64,000 nucleotides of DNA from Curtobacterium flaccumfaciens (lineage in GTDB: Bacteria; Actinomycetota; Actinomycetes; Actinomycetales; Microbacteriaceae), in contig NZ_SNVW01000016.1 in NCBI RefSeq assembly GCF_004361695.1, positions 1 to 64,000 on the forward strand, written 5' to 3'. This document shows positions 44,451 through 52,840 of the stretch, piece after piece. The notes below the pieces were generated by a model. The model was not told where the DNA came from. It made no database searches and saw nothing but the letters and a program-made list of their open reading frames with translations. The translations under genes were made by a program, and so were the position numbers. Within the stretch, counting starts at the first letter, position 1; each line of letters starts with the position of its first letter.

Positions 44451-45782
44451 TTAGAACGCGACGCCGCGAGCGCCCATGAACGGGATCGGGTCGACGGTCG
44501 CGCCGCCGATGTGGACCTCGAAGTGCGTGTGGCAGCCGGTGGAGGCGCCGGTGGAACCGACCAGGGCGATGAGCTGCCCGGCCGAGACCTGCTGGCCCGG
44601 GGACACCCGGTACCCGCCGTTCACGATGTGCCCGTACGCGGTCTGCACGCCCCCGCCGTGGCTGATCCGGACGTAGTTGCCGTACCCGCCGTACCAGCCG
44701 GCGTAGTCGACGGTGCCCGCGGACGCCGCGACGATCGGTGTGTAGCAGCCGCTCGCCAGGTCGGCGCCGTCGTGCTTCGTCACCACGCCGGTGATGGGGT
44801 GCACGCGGTACCCGTACGGGCTGATGACGTACCCGCTGGCCGGGCGGACCCAGCCGGTGCCGCTGCCGGACCCCGCAGAACCGCCGGCGCCGGAACCGCT
44901 GCTGCCGGAGCCGCCGCCCCCGCCCCCGCCGCCGCTGTTCGCCGCGGCCGCCAGGGCTGCGGCCGCACGTGCTGCCGCCTCGCGCGCGGCCTTCGCCTCG
45001 GCTGCCTTGCGGACCTTCTCGCCCTCCGCGAACTCGGCCTCGGTCCGGACGCGGCCGGTGGTCAGCGTCGCGAGCTGGGCGTCGAGCCGCGCCTTGTTGG
45101 TCTGCTGCTCGTCGTACGCGGTCTGCACCTTGTCGGCAGCGGCCTGCGACGCCTGCATGCGGCGCTCGGCCTCGGCCGCCAGGTCCTCGAGCGCCTCGGC
45201 TGCCCGGTCCGCCTGCGCGGTGAGCGAGCGGGCGACCGCGGCGTCGGCGGTGGCCGCTGCCTCGACCCGTTCGGCCTGCTCGGACAGCTTGCTCAGGGCA
45301 CCGAGGTTGTAGAGCAGGTCCTTCGCGTCCTCGCCGCCGGTGATCACCGACGCCGTGACGTCGGCACCGCCGGAGCGGGCCATCTGCGCGGCGAACTGTC
45401 CGGCCTGCGCGGCGCTCTGCTCGGCGATCTCCTTGTGCTCGTCGGCGTCGGCGCGGAGCCGCTGTTCCTTCTCGGCGGCTTCCTGCGCGTCGCTCTGCGC
45501 ATCGAAGAACTCGGTGCCGAGCCGCTTCGCCTCGGCCTCGGCTTCCTTCAGGTCGTCGGCGAGACCGGTGATGATGCCCTTGATCGTGCTGATCTGGCCC
45601 TGCTTCGCGGACTCCTGCCCGCGGGCGGCCATCACCTCGTCCCACGAGGGGTACTTCGCCGCACTGGCCGACGGCGCGTCGAGCACCACCGTGCCGACGA
45701 GGCCGGCGAGGGCCAGGGCGGTCGCGGCGAGTCGGAGGCGCATGGTCGCACGCGTGGTGCGGTGGCTGGTGGGGCGAGTCAC
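44451..45782 (-). CDS. Secreted M23 peptidoglycan endopeptidase with coiled coil
   Basis: The 443-residue protein has a signal peptide (ending ASAA near residue 42), a long coiled coil (about 55-285, Ala/Glu/Lys-rich), a Gly/Ser linker, and a LytM/M23 domain (about 325-443) with zinc ligands in HDGADLASG and HTHFEVH. The layout is that of EnvC/NlpD- or RipA-partner-type wall remodellers. The start is uncertain: GTG 45782 lies 9 bp after TATAGG and could be leaderless, while ATG 45743 gives a shorter signal peptide; neither has a ribosome site. It would cleave cross-links during division. Confidence 0.88.
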   Translation of the reverse strand: MTRPTSHRTTRATMRLRLAATALALAGLVGTVVLDAPSASAAKYPSWDEVMAARGQESAKQGQISTIKGIITGLADDLKEAEAEAKRLGTEFFDAQSDAQEAAEKEQRLRADADEHKEIAEQSAAQAGQFAAQMARSGGADVTASVITGGEDAKDLLYNLGALSKLSEQAERVEAAATADAAVARSLTAQADRAAEALEDLAAEAERRMQASQAAADKVQTAYDEQQTNKARLDAQLATLTTGRVRTEAEFAEGEKVRKAAEAKAAREAAARAAAALAAAANSGGGGGGGGSGSSGSGAGGSAGSGSGTGWVRPASGYVISPYGYRVHPITGVVTKHDGADLASGCYTPIVAASAGTVDYAGWYGGYGNYVRISHGGGVQTAYGHIVNGGYRVSPGQQVSAGQLIALVGSTGASTGCHTHFEVHIGGATVDPIPFMGARGVAF

Positions 45783-45857
45783 GGCGACGAGCCTATACAT
45801 CCGTACAGAGAAGACCGCCCGACGGCGCGCCGCTGTGGAGAAGTCGTGTGCGGAGAA

Positions 45858-45877
45858 CCACGCGGAGAACCGCGTGG
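45858..45877 (-). terminator. Hairpin after the polytopic membrane protein gene
   Basis: CCACGCG and CGCGTGG (7-bp arms, 6-nt loop) lie 33 bp after the stop at 45910 on the minus strand. Repeats of GCGGAGAACC overlap it. Confidence 0.45.
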
Positions 45878-45909
45878 GGAACCGTCCGCAGAGCGGCGGG
45901 GAGGACCCG

Positions 45910-47577
45910 TCAGAACCCCCGCTCGAGCCGGATCCGGTCGGCACTCCCCACCACGTCCCGCCGCAGGACCGCCGCCCCGGACGTGCCGGCGTAGTCGTAC
46001 ACGTCGAACCCGGTGCAGTGCGTGATCGCGGCCGGGCTGCCGAGCGAGTCCTCGACCGCCGTCGTCCAGATGTCGCGCGACCCGATCACGACGAAGGTCG
46101 GTGCGGCGTCGCGGTAGGCCCCGAGGTCGACGAGCCACGGGTAGGTCTCGAAGGTGTCGCGGACCTGCAGCAGCTGCACGTTCGTCGACGAGTACGCGGC
46201 GAGGGGTCGGACCGTCCAGAACTGCCCGACCCCGACCACGTCACGGCCGTCGGCCCACGCGTCGAGGCACGAGGCCGGGTCGTACCGCGCCGTCGCGACC
46301 GCCCGCGCGGTGCTCGGCGCCGTGGCGACCCCGGCGAGCAGGACCCCCGCCGCGGCGATCGCCAGCACGACGCGCAGTCCTCGCCGGGGGCGGTGCACCT
46401 GCGTGCGTCGGACCGCGGTGCGAGCGAGTTCCGCGACCGCGACGACGGCGAGGAGCGGGGCCGTCACGACCGGCTCGAGGTAGCGCGGGGTCGACGACCC
46501 GGCGAGGACCACCCCGACCGACACGGCGACCACGGTGACGAGGGGGAGCGCCGCCGCGACGAGCACCGTTCGCGAGGTCCGCACCCGCCACGCCCACACC
46601 GTCCCCCCGACGGTCACGAGCACCCCGACGAACATCAGGACGAGTCCGGCGTCCCCGGCGGCCGTGCCCGCACGGTCGTCGGTGAGCGCGGCGAAGAAGC
46701 CGAGCGTCTCCGCCGCCCGCGACGGCTGCACGTACGTGGACGGGTCGAGCGACACGAACGGACGGAGCGGGATCCGCAGCAGGTACCCGACGACCGACCC
46801 GACCGTGACGGCAACGGCGAGGAGCACCACCGGGCGCCAGGGCAGCCGACGCGCGACGGCGAGCAGCACGAGGGTCACGACCACCGGCGCCGCCGACCAC
46901 GGCACGTACAGCGGGTTCGACGCGGTCGTGCACGCGGCGACGAGGCCGAGGACGACGAGGACCGGCACCGTGGCCCGACCGACCCGGACCGCGCGCAGCA
47001 CGAGCACGGCGGTGCCGAGCATCGCCAGGACGACGCCGTAGTAGTAGGTCGTGGTGAGGAGCAGCGACGCGAGCTCGAGCGAGGTGGCGGTCGCCGACGA
47101 CTCGGTGAGCACGAGCAGGGTCAGGAACCCGAGGGCGATCGCGGCGACGGCGATGCGGGCCGACCGTCGAGCCGCCGGCATCAGCTCGTTCGCCGCCGCG
47201 CGCACCAGGGCGTACACGGCGAGGAGCACCAGGACGCCGTTGAGCGCCAGGGCCTGCTGCGGGGTCGCCGTGACCGCCGCGCTCAGCAGGTAGACCGGCA
47301 GCTCCGGGAAGAAGAACAGCGCCGGGGACATCGCCCACTCGAACGGCTGCCCCAGCTCCATCGAGCGCCGGACGAGCGGCAGCAGCACGGAGTCGCCGTC
47401 GTACCAGAGCAGGTCCACGCGAGCCGTCGCGAGCACGTGACGGAGGGCGATGACGGACAGGGCCAGCGCGATGAGCGCACCCACTGCCTCCCGGCCGATC
47501 GCGGTGACCAGTCGACGCCACCGCGGGCCGCCGGACGGACGCACCACGGCCGTGGTCGTGCGCGCGTCGGAGGGCAT
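45910..47577 (-). CDS. Polytopic membrane protein, possibly a GT-C glycosyltransferase
   Basis: This is a 555-residue protein with about eleven hydrophobic helices in its first 430 residues and a C-terminal globular part of about 130 residues outside the membrane. The first loop has acidic residues (DLLWYDGDSVLLPLV), and the topology resembles GT-C enzymes that use polyprenyl-linked sugars; no family signature is certain. The ATG at 47577 gives a basic N-terminus before helix 1. It is divergent from pyrE. Confidence 0.7.
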   Translation of the reverse strand: MPSDARTTTAVVRPSGGPRWRRLVTAIGREAVGALIALALSVIALRHVLATARVDLLWYDGDSVLLPLVRRSMELGQPFEWAMSPALFFFPELPVYLLSAAVTATPQQALALNGVLVLLAVYALVRAAANELMPAARRSARIAVAAIALGFLTLLVLTESSATATSLELASLLLTTTYYYGVVLAMLGTAVLVLRAVRVGRATVPVLVVLGLVAACTTASNPLYVPWSAAPVVVTLVLLAVARRLPWRPVVLLAVAVTVGSVVGYLLRIPLRPFVSLDPSTYVQPSRAAETLGFFAALTDDRAGTAAGDAGLVLMFVGVLVTVGGTVWAWRVRTSRTVLVAAALPLVTVVAVSVGVVLAGSSTPRYLEPVVTAPLLAVVAVAELARTAVRRTQVHRPRRGLRVVLAIAAAGVLLAGVATAPSTARAVATARYDPASCLDAWADGRDVVGVGQFWTVRPLAAYSSTNVQLLQVRDTFETYPWLVDLGAYRDAAPTFVVIGSRDIWTTAVEDSLGSPAAITHCTGFDVYDYAGTSGAAVLRRDVVGSADRIRLERGF

Positions 47578-47649
47578 GACCGGAGCGTACCGAGTGACGC
47601 TCCTCCACACCCCCACGGGCTGGGGGAGCGCGCTCCGGGGACGACCGGC

Positions 47650-47655
47650 TACCCT
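47650..47655 (+). promoter_or_regulatory. Candidate -10 hexamer of pyrE
   Basis: TACCCT lies 8 bp before the GTG at 47664 with no ribosome site, consistent with a leaderless mRNA. Confidence 0.5.
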
Positions 47656-47663
47656 TGTGGGCT

Positions 47664-48215
47664 GTGACCGACGCGCGCGACCAGCTCATCCAGTTCATCT
47701 CGGACGAAGCGGTGTTCCACGGCGACTTCACCCTCACCAGTGGGAAGAAGGCGACGTACTACATCGACCTCCGGAAGGTGAGCCTCGACCACCGCGTGGC
47801 CCCCCTCATCGGGCAGGTCATGACGGACCTCGTCGGGCAGGTCCCGGACGTCGACGCCGTCGGCGGCCTCACCATGGGTGCCGACCCGATCGCCAGCGCC
47901 GTGCTGCACCAGGCCGCCGCCCGCGGTCTGGCCTACGACGCCTTCGTCGTCCGCAAGGAGCCGAAGGACCACGGTCGCGGCAAGCAGGTCGAGGGTCCGG
48001 ACCTCCGCGGCAAGCGCGTCGTCGTGCTCGAGGACACCTCCACCACCGGTGGCTCCCCGCTCAAGGCCGCCGAGGCGCTCGAGCGCGAGGGCGCCATCGT
48101 CGCCGCCGTGGCCGTCGTCGTCGACCGCGACACCGGCGCGAAGGAGAAGATCGAGGCCGCCGGGTACCCGTACTTCGCGGCGATCGGGCTGGCTGATCTG
48201 GGGCTGAGCGCGTGA
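47664..48215 (+). CDS. pyrE: Orotate phosphoribosyltransferase
   Basis: The 183-residue enzyme joins orotate to PRPP to give OMP in pyrimidine synthesis. It has FTLTSGKKATYYIDLRKVSLDH (orotate/PRPP contact), VGGLTMGADPIASAVL, the VRKEPKDHG flexible loop and the PRPP-binding motif VVVLEDTSTTGGS. The GTG at 47664 gives the conserved N-terminus. Its stop overlaps the next start (GTGA), an unusual pairing with a septum-formation-domain protein. Confidence 0.95.
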   Translation: MTDARDQLIQFISDEAVFHGDFTLTSGKKATYYIDLRKVSLDHRVAPLIGQVMTDLVGQVPDVDAVGGLTMGADPIASAVLHQAAARGLAYDAFVVRKEPKDHGRGKQVEGPDLRGKRVVVLEDTSTTGGSPLKAAEALEREGAIVAAVAVVVDRDTGAKEKIEAAGYPYFAAIGLADLGLSA

Positions 48216-50653
48216 CCCCGGAGCGTCCGGACGACGCGCACGAGCCCGACCAGGCCGCCGGTCCCGAACACGGGGACGACGGACTGGAGGCACGGCGCGA
48301 GTCCGCCCCGGACGCTCCGTTCCACGGTCTCCGCAGTGCCGCCGACATCTTCGGTGCGCCGCGCGGTGCCGACGACTGGCCGTCGCGGCGCGAACGTCGC
48401 GAGGCCGAGAAGGCCGCTCGCGAGACCGGCGCACCGCTGCCGGAACCGTTCGAGCCCGTCGAGCCCGAGGCCCCGGCCTCCGCGCCGGTGCAAACGTCCG
48501 CGCCAGCGCCAGCGCCAGCGTCAGCGCCTTCGCCCGCGTCCGTGCCCGCGCCCGTTTCTGCCGATGACGACGGTGCGACGCAGGCCATCTCGATGCCGGA
48601 GCAGCTCACCGCGCCGTCGGTGAACCCGCAGGCCAGCGCCGAGCACGAGCGCGAGACCCTCGGCGAGCGGATCCCGGCCGCCGCTCCCGTACCGCCGGCC
48701 CCGGCCGCGCCGCACCCCTCGTCGATCCAGCTGCCGACCGCCCAGTCGCACCGCGACCAGCGCGCCGCCGAGAACCGTGCGATCGAGGACGAACGCCGTC
48801 GCCTCGACCCGTTCGGCGAGGGTCGCAGCGACGTCGACTGGCTCGGCCGGGCGACCGGCTCGCACCCCGAGCCCCCGGCGCCGGCCGCCCCCGTGGCGCC
48901 GCAGCAGCCGCTCGGCGTCGAGAACGTGCTGCCGACGAGCGATGAGCCGCCGAGCTTCACCGAACTGCTCCGCATCGCCGACGCCGCCGCCGCGCAGGAC
49001 ACCGGCGGGCACGAGCGCCCCTTCGACTGGGCGATCCGCGACGACGAGACCGGCGAGGTCCCGACGACCCTGACGACGAACGCGTTCGACACGACGGCGC
49101 TCGCGGGCGGGTCGTGGACGCTGGCGGACGAGTCCGACGACGACGTGGTCTCGGGCGAGCTCGAGACGCCGGGCCTCGGGTTGCCCGCCGTCGTCCCGCC
49201 GCCGGTCGTCGCGCAACCGGCCGTGCCGCCGGCTGTCGTGCCGCCCGCCGTCGTGCCGCCGGCCGTGGTGCCGCCCGCTGTCGTGCCGCCGGCGGTCGCC
49301 CCGCCCGCTGTGGTGCCACCAGCAGTCGCCGTCCCGCCGGCCGTCGTGCCGCCGACCGTCGTGCCGCCTGCAGACACCCCGACCGCGGCCACGCCGTCCG
49401 ACGTGACGCACCGCGACGAGCCGACCGCGGCCTTCGACTGGACGCAGGTCGAGGACGAGAGCGACGAGGCGGACGCGGCCACGGGCCTCCAGGCCGACGA
49501 GCGGGACGCGCCGTCCGACCGCACCCGTGCCGACGCGGCGACCACCGCGCTGCCCGTGACGGAGACGCCCTGGTGGGCCGAGCCGGAGGCGACCGTGCCG
49601 CCGACCGCGGCCCCGCCGCTGGTCGAACCCGCCGCGGCGACCGACGCGCAGGCGTACCCGGCGCACCTGCCCCCGGCCGTCGGGCAGGACCTCGACGCCG
49701 TGACCGGCATCCGCGGGCACGCACCGACCGCCGACGACGCAGGACCGGAGCCGCTGCCGGCAGCCGCTCCGGACGAGCTCGACCAGTCCGAGTGGGACGG
49801 CCGCGAGACCAGCGACACCAGCGCCATCAAGGACCTGTTCGGCACCGAGGCCGTCGGGCAGCTCGGCGGCACCGGCTACGACCCGCACGACAGCAGCACC
49901 CGGATGATGCCCGCGGTCGGCAGTGCTCCGGCGCACGCTCCCGGCCCGGGTCGGACGCCGGTCGCTCCGGCAGCCGCGGCCGGTGGCGGCGACCGCGGCA
50001 ACTTCATCAACGAGGGCTTCGCCAAGCTCCGGAACGAGGGGCAGCGTGGCAAGCGCCTGCTCATCTGGGGCTCGGTCGCGCTGATCGTCATCCTGCTCGT
50101 CGCCGTGTTCGCCCTGACGCGGTGGATCCTCGGCAACACCATCGAGGACCACACCCCGGCGCCCACCTCGACCTCGGCGGCGTCCGCCCCGGCGTCGTCC
50201 TCGGCGAAGGCCTCCACGGCGTCGAGCCCGGCGGCGACCCCGTCGCCGACCCAGGGGCTGCAGAACCTGGAGTTCGCGACCACCCCTGCGGCCCCGGGCG
50301 AGCACGGCTGGACCGAGCTCGCGGGCGGGGAGTGCCTGTCGCCGTTCACCGACGCGTGGGCGCAGACCTTCACCGTCGTGGACTGCACGAGTCCGCACGC
50401 CGCCCAGCTCACCGCCCGCCTGCCCGTGACGGCGGGTCAGTGGCCGGGGCCGGACGCCCTCGCGGCGCAGGCTGCGGAGCAGTGCCAGACCTCGGCGGCG
50501 CTGAACACGTCGGCGGCTGCGGCCGTCGGGGACGTGCAGGTGCAGGGGTCGTACGCGCCCGACCAGGCGACGTGGGACCAGGGCGACACGTTCATCTCGT
50601 GCTTCGTGACCCGCTCGTCGGGGGAGCCGCTGACAGGGTCCGTCGCGCCGTAG
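48212..50653 (+). CDS. Pro/Ala-rich membrane protein with C-terminal septum-formation-like domain
   Basis: This is an 813-residue bitopic protein. The first 600 residues are acidic, low-complexity and Pro/Ala-rich, with a VVPPA repeat coded by a 15-bp tandem repeat (about 49220-49370). A single helix (RLLIWGSVALIVILLVAVFAL, near residue 625) is followed by a Ser/Ala linker and an extracytoplasmic domain (about 690-800) with paired cysteines (GECLSPF, VVDCTSPH, CQTS, ISCFV), as in the septum-formation (Septum_form) family. A CTGGAGGCACGG half-repeat codes for LEAR near its start. GTGA overlap with pyrE. A role in division or the envelope is inferred. Confidence 0.75.
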   Translation: MTPERPDDAHEPDQAAGPEHGDDGLEARRESAPDAPFHGLRSAADIFGAPRGADDWPSRRERREAEKAARETGAPLPEPFEPVEPEAPASAPVQTSAPAPAPASAPSPASVPAPVSADDDGATQAISMPEQLTAPSVNPQASAEHERETLGERIPAAAPVPPAPAAPHPSSIQLPTAQSHRDQRAAENRAIEDERRRLDPFGEGRSDVDWLGRATGSHPEPPAPAAPVAPQQPLGVENVLPTSDEPPSFTELLRIADAAAAQDTGGHERPFDWAIRDDETGEVPTTLTTNAFDTTALAGGSWTLADESDDDVVSGELETPGLGLPAVVPPPVVAQPAVPPAVVPPAVVPPAVVPPAVVPPAVAPPAVVPPAVAVPPAVVPPTVVPPADTPTAATPSDVTHRDEPTAAFDWTQVEDESDEADAATGLQADERDAPSDRTRADAATTALPVTETPWWAEPEATVPPTAAPPLVEPAAATDAQAYPAHLPPAVGQDLDAVTGIRGHAPTADDAGPEPLPAAAPDELDQSEWDGRETSDTSAIKDLFGTEAVGQLGGTGYDPHDSSTRMMPAVGSAPAHAPGPGRTPVAPAAAAGGGDRGNFINEGFAKLRNEGQRGKRLLIWGSVALIVILLVAVFALTRWILGNTIEDHTPAPTSTSAASAPASSSAKASTASSPAATPSPTQGLQNLEFATTPAAPGEHGWTELAGGECLSPFTDAWAQTFTVVDCTSPHAAQLTARLPVTAGQWPGPDALAAQAAEQCQTSAALNTSAAAAVGDVQVQGSYAPDQATWDQGDTFISCFVTRSSGEPLTGSVAP
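49220..49370 (+). repeat. 15-bp tandem repeat coding for VVPPA
   Basis: About ten copies of a GTCGTGCCGCCGGCC-like unit lie in frame inside the 48212 gene. They form a flexible Pro-rich spacer in the cytoplasmic part. Confidence 0.75.
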
Positions 50654-50706
50654 GCCGGCCGGGCCGCGCGCCCGGGTCAGCCGCGCCAGCCGCCCGGGTC
50701 AGACGA

Positions 50707-50756
50707 CCCGGAACGACATCGTCGATGTCGTACGACGTCGACGATGTCGTTCCGGG
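50707..50756. terminator. Long hairpin between convergent genes
   Basis: Perfect 19-bp arms (50707-50725 and 50738-50756) enclose a 12-nt loop that contains a small palindrome. Further GGCGCC palindromes follow to 50790. It separates the 48212 gene from the aldo/keto reductase gene. Confidence 0.75.
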
Positions 50757-50792
50757 ACGGCGCCGGGACGGCGCCAGGCGGCGCCGGCGGCG

Positions 50793-51746
50793 TCAGACCG
50801 CGGCGGGCACCTTCGCCGACACGTCGGACAGGGTGCGCAGCTCCTCCGGGGTGAGCTCCAGCTCTGCCGATGCCAGCAGCGCCGGCAGTTGCTCGGTGTT
50901 CCGGGCGCTGGCGATCGGCGCGACGACGTCCGGCTGCGCCTGCAGCCACGCCAGTGCCACGGTCGCGACCTCGACCCCGTGGGCCTCGGCGATGGTCGAG
51001 AGGGCGTCCACGACGGCCAGGCCCTCGTCGGAGAAGTAGCCCGAGACCTGCCCCTCGCGGTCCTTGCCGGCGAAGTCGTCCGCGGTGCGGTACTTGCCGG
51101 TGAGGAAGCCCGCGGCGAGCGAGAAGTAGGGCACGACGCCGAGGTGCTCGGCCGCGGCGAGCGGGGCGATGTCCGACTCGTAGGGCTCGCGGGTGACGAG
51201 GTTGTAGTGCGGCTGGATCGCGACCGGCAGCGCGAGGCCGTTGTCCTTCGCGATGCGGATCCACTCCTCGGCGCGGGCGCGGGTGTAGTTCGAGATCGCC
51301 GTGTACCGGACGAGTCCCTCGCGCACGAGCTGGTCGAACGCGCGGACGGTCTCCTCGAGCGGGGTCGACTCGTCGTCGAAGTGCGCGTAGTAGAGGTCGA
51401 TGCGGTCCGTACCGAGACGCTCGAGGCTGGCCCGCGCGGCAGCGGCGACGTTCTGGGCACCGAGGCCGGAGAACCGCGGGTGCTGCGAGACCTTCGTGGC
51501 GATCACCACGTCGTCGCGCTTGCCGGAGGCGCGGAGCCACGACCCGATGACGCGCTCCGACTCGCCGCCCTCGTTGCCGGGGGCCCAGGCGGAGTACACG
51601 TCCGCGGTGTCCACGAAGTCGCCGCCGGCACCGGTGTAGGCGTCGAGCACCCGGTGCGAGGTCTGCTCGTCGGCGGTCCAGCCGAAGACGTTGCCGCCGA
51701 GGGCGAGCGGGAAGACGGTGAGGTCACTGGTACCGATGCGGGGCAT
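50793..51746 (-). CDS. Aldo/keto reductase (AKR11/YhdN-like)
   Basis: The 317-residue TIM-barrel oxidoreductase has the catalytic Tyr in FVDTADVYSAW, Lys in VIATKV, His in YYAHFDDESTPLEET and the NADP-binding APIASARNTEQL loop near the end. The sequence MPRIGTSDLTVFPLALGGNVFGW is typical of the group with YhdN and YajO. It is cytoplasmic and the substrate is unknown. AAAGGA precedes the ATG. It is divergent from the HEAT-repeat gene. Confidence 0.92.
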   Translation of the reverse strand: MPRIGTSDLTVFPLALGGNVFGWTADEQTSHRVLDAYTGAGGDFVDTADVYSAWAPGNEGGESERVIGSWLRASGKRDDVVIATKVSQHPRFSGLGAQNVAAAARASLERLGTDRIDLYYAHFDDESTPLEETVRAFDQLVREGLVRYTAISNYTRARAEEWIRIAKDNGLALPVAIQPHYNLVTREPYESDIAPLAAAEHLGVVPYFSLAAGFLTGKYRTADDFAGKDREGQVSGYFSDEGLAVVDALSTIAEAHGVEVATVALAWLQAQPDVVAPIASARNTEQLPALLASAELELTPEELRTLSDVSAKVPAAV

Positions 51747-51840
51747 GCGAGGTCCTTTCAGGTCGGAACGATCGAACGACGCCACGGTATGCCCGCCACC
51801 GGGTGCGCTTTCAGGTCCGTGGGGTCTGCTGGTGTCGATC

Positions 51841-52485
51841 ATGTCGACGCTCACCTCGTCCCTCAGCGACCCTCGTCCCACCGTCCGGCTCCGGGCGGTC
51901 ATGGAGGCCGGCACGACCCCCGACCCGGCAGACCTCGACGTCCTCGTCGAGCAGTGCGCCGTCGAACCCGACCTGCAGGTGCGGGAGATGCTCACCTGGG
52001 CGCTCGTGCGGCTGCCGGCCGAGCTGGTCGTCCCGAGGCTCCTCGTGCAGCTGGACCGACCGGAGGCACAGGCGCGGAGCCAGGCCCTGCACACCCTGTC
52101 GAAGATCGGTGACGGCGCGGTGTACCCCGCGGTCGTCGAGCGACTCGAGGACGTTGACCGCGGCGTCGTCCGGACCGCCTGGCGCGCCTCCGTGCGGCTC
52201 GCGCCGGACGCCGAACGACCCGACCTCGCTCGACGTCTGGCGCGCGACCTCGGGCAGGGCGACCGTGACGCCCGCCTCGCGCTGAGCCGAGCGATCGTCG
52301 CACTCGGCGAGGACATCGTCGCGCCGGTGCTGGACACCGCCGAGGCGCGTCGCGACGAGGACGTCCAGGAGCACGTGGCCGACGTCCGACGGCTCCTGCG
52401 CGATCCGGACGCAGCCGCGGGCCTCGCGCTCGAGCGTGCTCGTCGCGAGGTCGCGCTCGGACGCACCAAGCGCGCGTCGGGCTGA
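51841..52485 (+). CDS. HEAT-repeat protein
   Basis: The 214-residue protein consists of four or five paired helices of HEAT/PBS-lyase type (DPRPTVRLRAVMEAG, DLQVREMLTWALVRLPAE, EAQARSQALHTLSKIGDG, DRGVVRTAWRASVRLAP, DRDARLALSRAIVALG). Such solenoids bind proteins. There is no catalytic motif and no partner is evident. It ends 39 bp before the 42-bp palindrome. Confidence 0.8.
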   Translation: MSTLTSSLSDPRPTVRLRAVMEAGTTPDPADLDVLVEQCAVEPDLQVREMLTWALVRLPAELVVPRLLVQLDRPEAQARSQALHTLSKIGDGAVYPAVVERLEDVDRGVVRTAWRASVRLAPDAERPDLARRLARDLGQGDRDARLALSRAIVALGEDIVAPVLDTAEARRDEDVQEHVADVRRLLRDPDAAAGLALERARREVALGRTKRASG

Positions 52486-52524
52486 CGACCGACGGCGGGT
52501 CGCGGTGGGCGCGACCCGGCTGCC

Positions 52525-52566
52525 GGCCTGGAGGCGCGTGGCGGCGCCGCCACGCGCCTCCAGGCC
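52525..52566. repeat. 42-bp perfect palindrome of the CTGGAGGCGCG family
   Basis: Two 21-nt halves are exact reverse complements with no spacer. It lies between the HEAT-repeat gene and the riboswitch, so it may terminate the former. Confidence 0.9.
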
Positions 52567-52654
52567 CTGACGGGGCGGGCCGGGGAAGACCCGGATTCGG
52601 GCCGCCGAACAGGGCGGATCGGCTTGCGCATGCGGATCGGAGCGCGCCAAGGTG

Positions 52655-52800
52655 GGTGTCGAAGGGGAGTAGCTCCCAGCGCGTGCATCGACACACTGGC
52701 CATCACGACGATCGGCCCGGTGCACCACCCGGACACCGTCGCAGCAGGCGGTCGACCGGGCGAGCGAGACCTTCGGCCGTTCCGCCATGGCCGAAGCCGC
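52655..52800 (+). promoter_or_regulatory. yybP-ykoY manganese riboswitch
   Basis: The conserved GGGGAGTAGC is at 52664-52673 and GCGAGACCTT at 52764-52773, the two invariant parts of the Mn2+-sensing yybP-ykoY aptamer. P1 forms between CGAAGG (52660-52665) and CCTTCG (52770-52775). An alternative hairpin, CTTCGGCC (52771-52778) with GGCCGAAG (52789-52796), uses the same bases, so the two folds exclude each other. Mn2+ binding would hold P1 and free the downstream strand, turning on the exporter gene at 52841. No U-tract follows, so the output is probably translational or Rho-based. Confidence 0.85.
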
Positions 52801-52840
52801 TCAGTGTGTGTCGCGTCATGGCTCCAGCACGAGGACCACC

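Noticed and set aside
52787-52840. N-terminal extension of the cation exporter from the ATG at 52787
   Set aside because: This ATG lies in the riboswitch switching hairpin, lacks a ribosome site, and the extra residues are not like the family.
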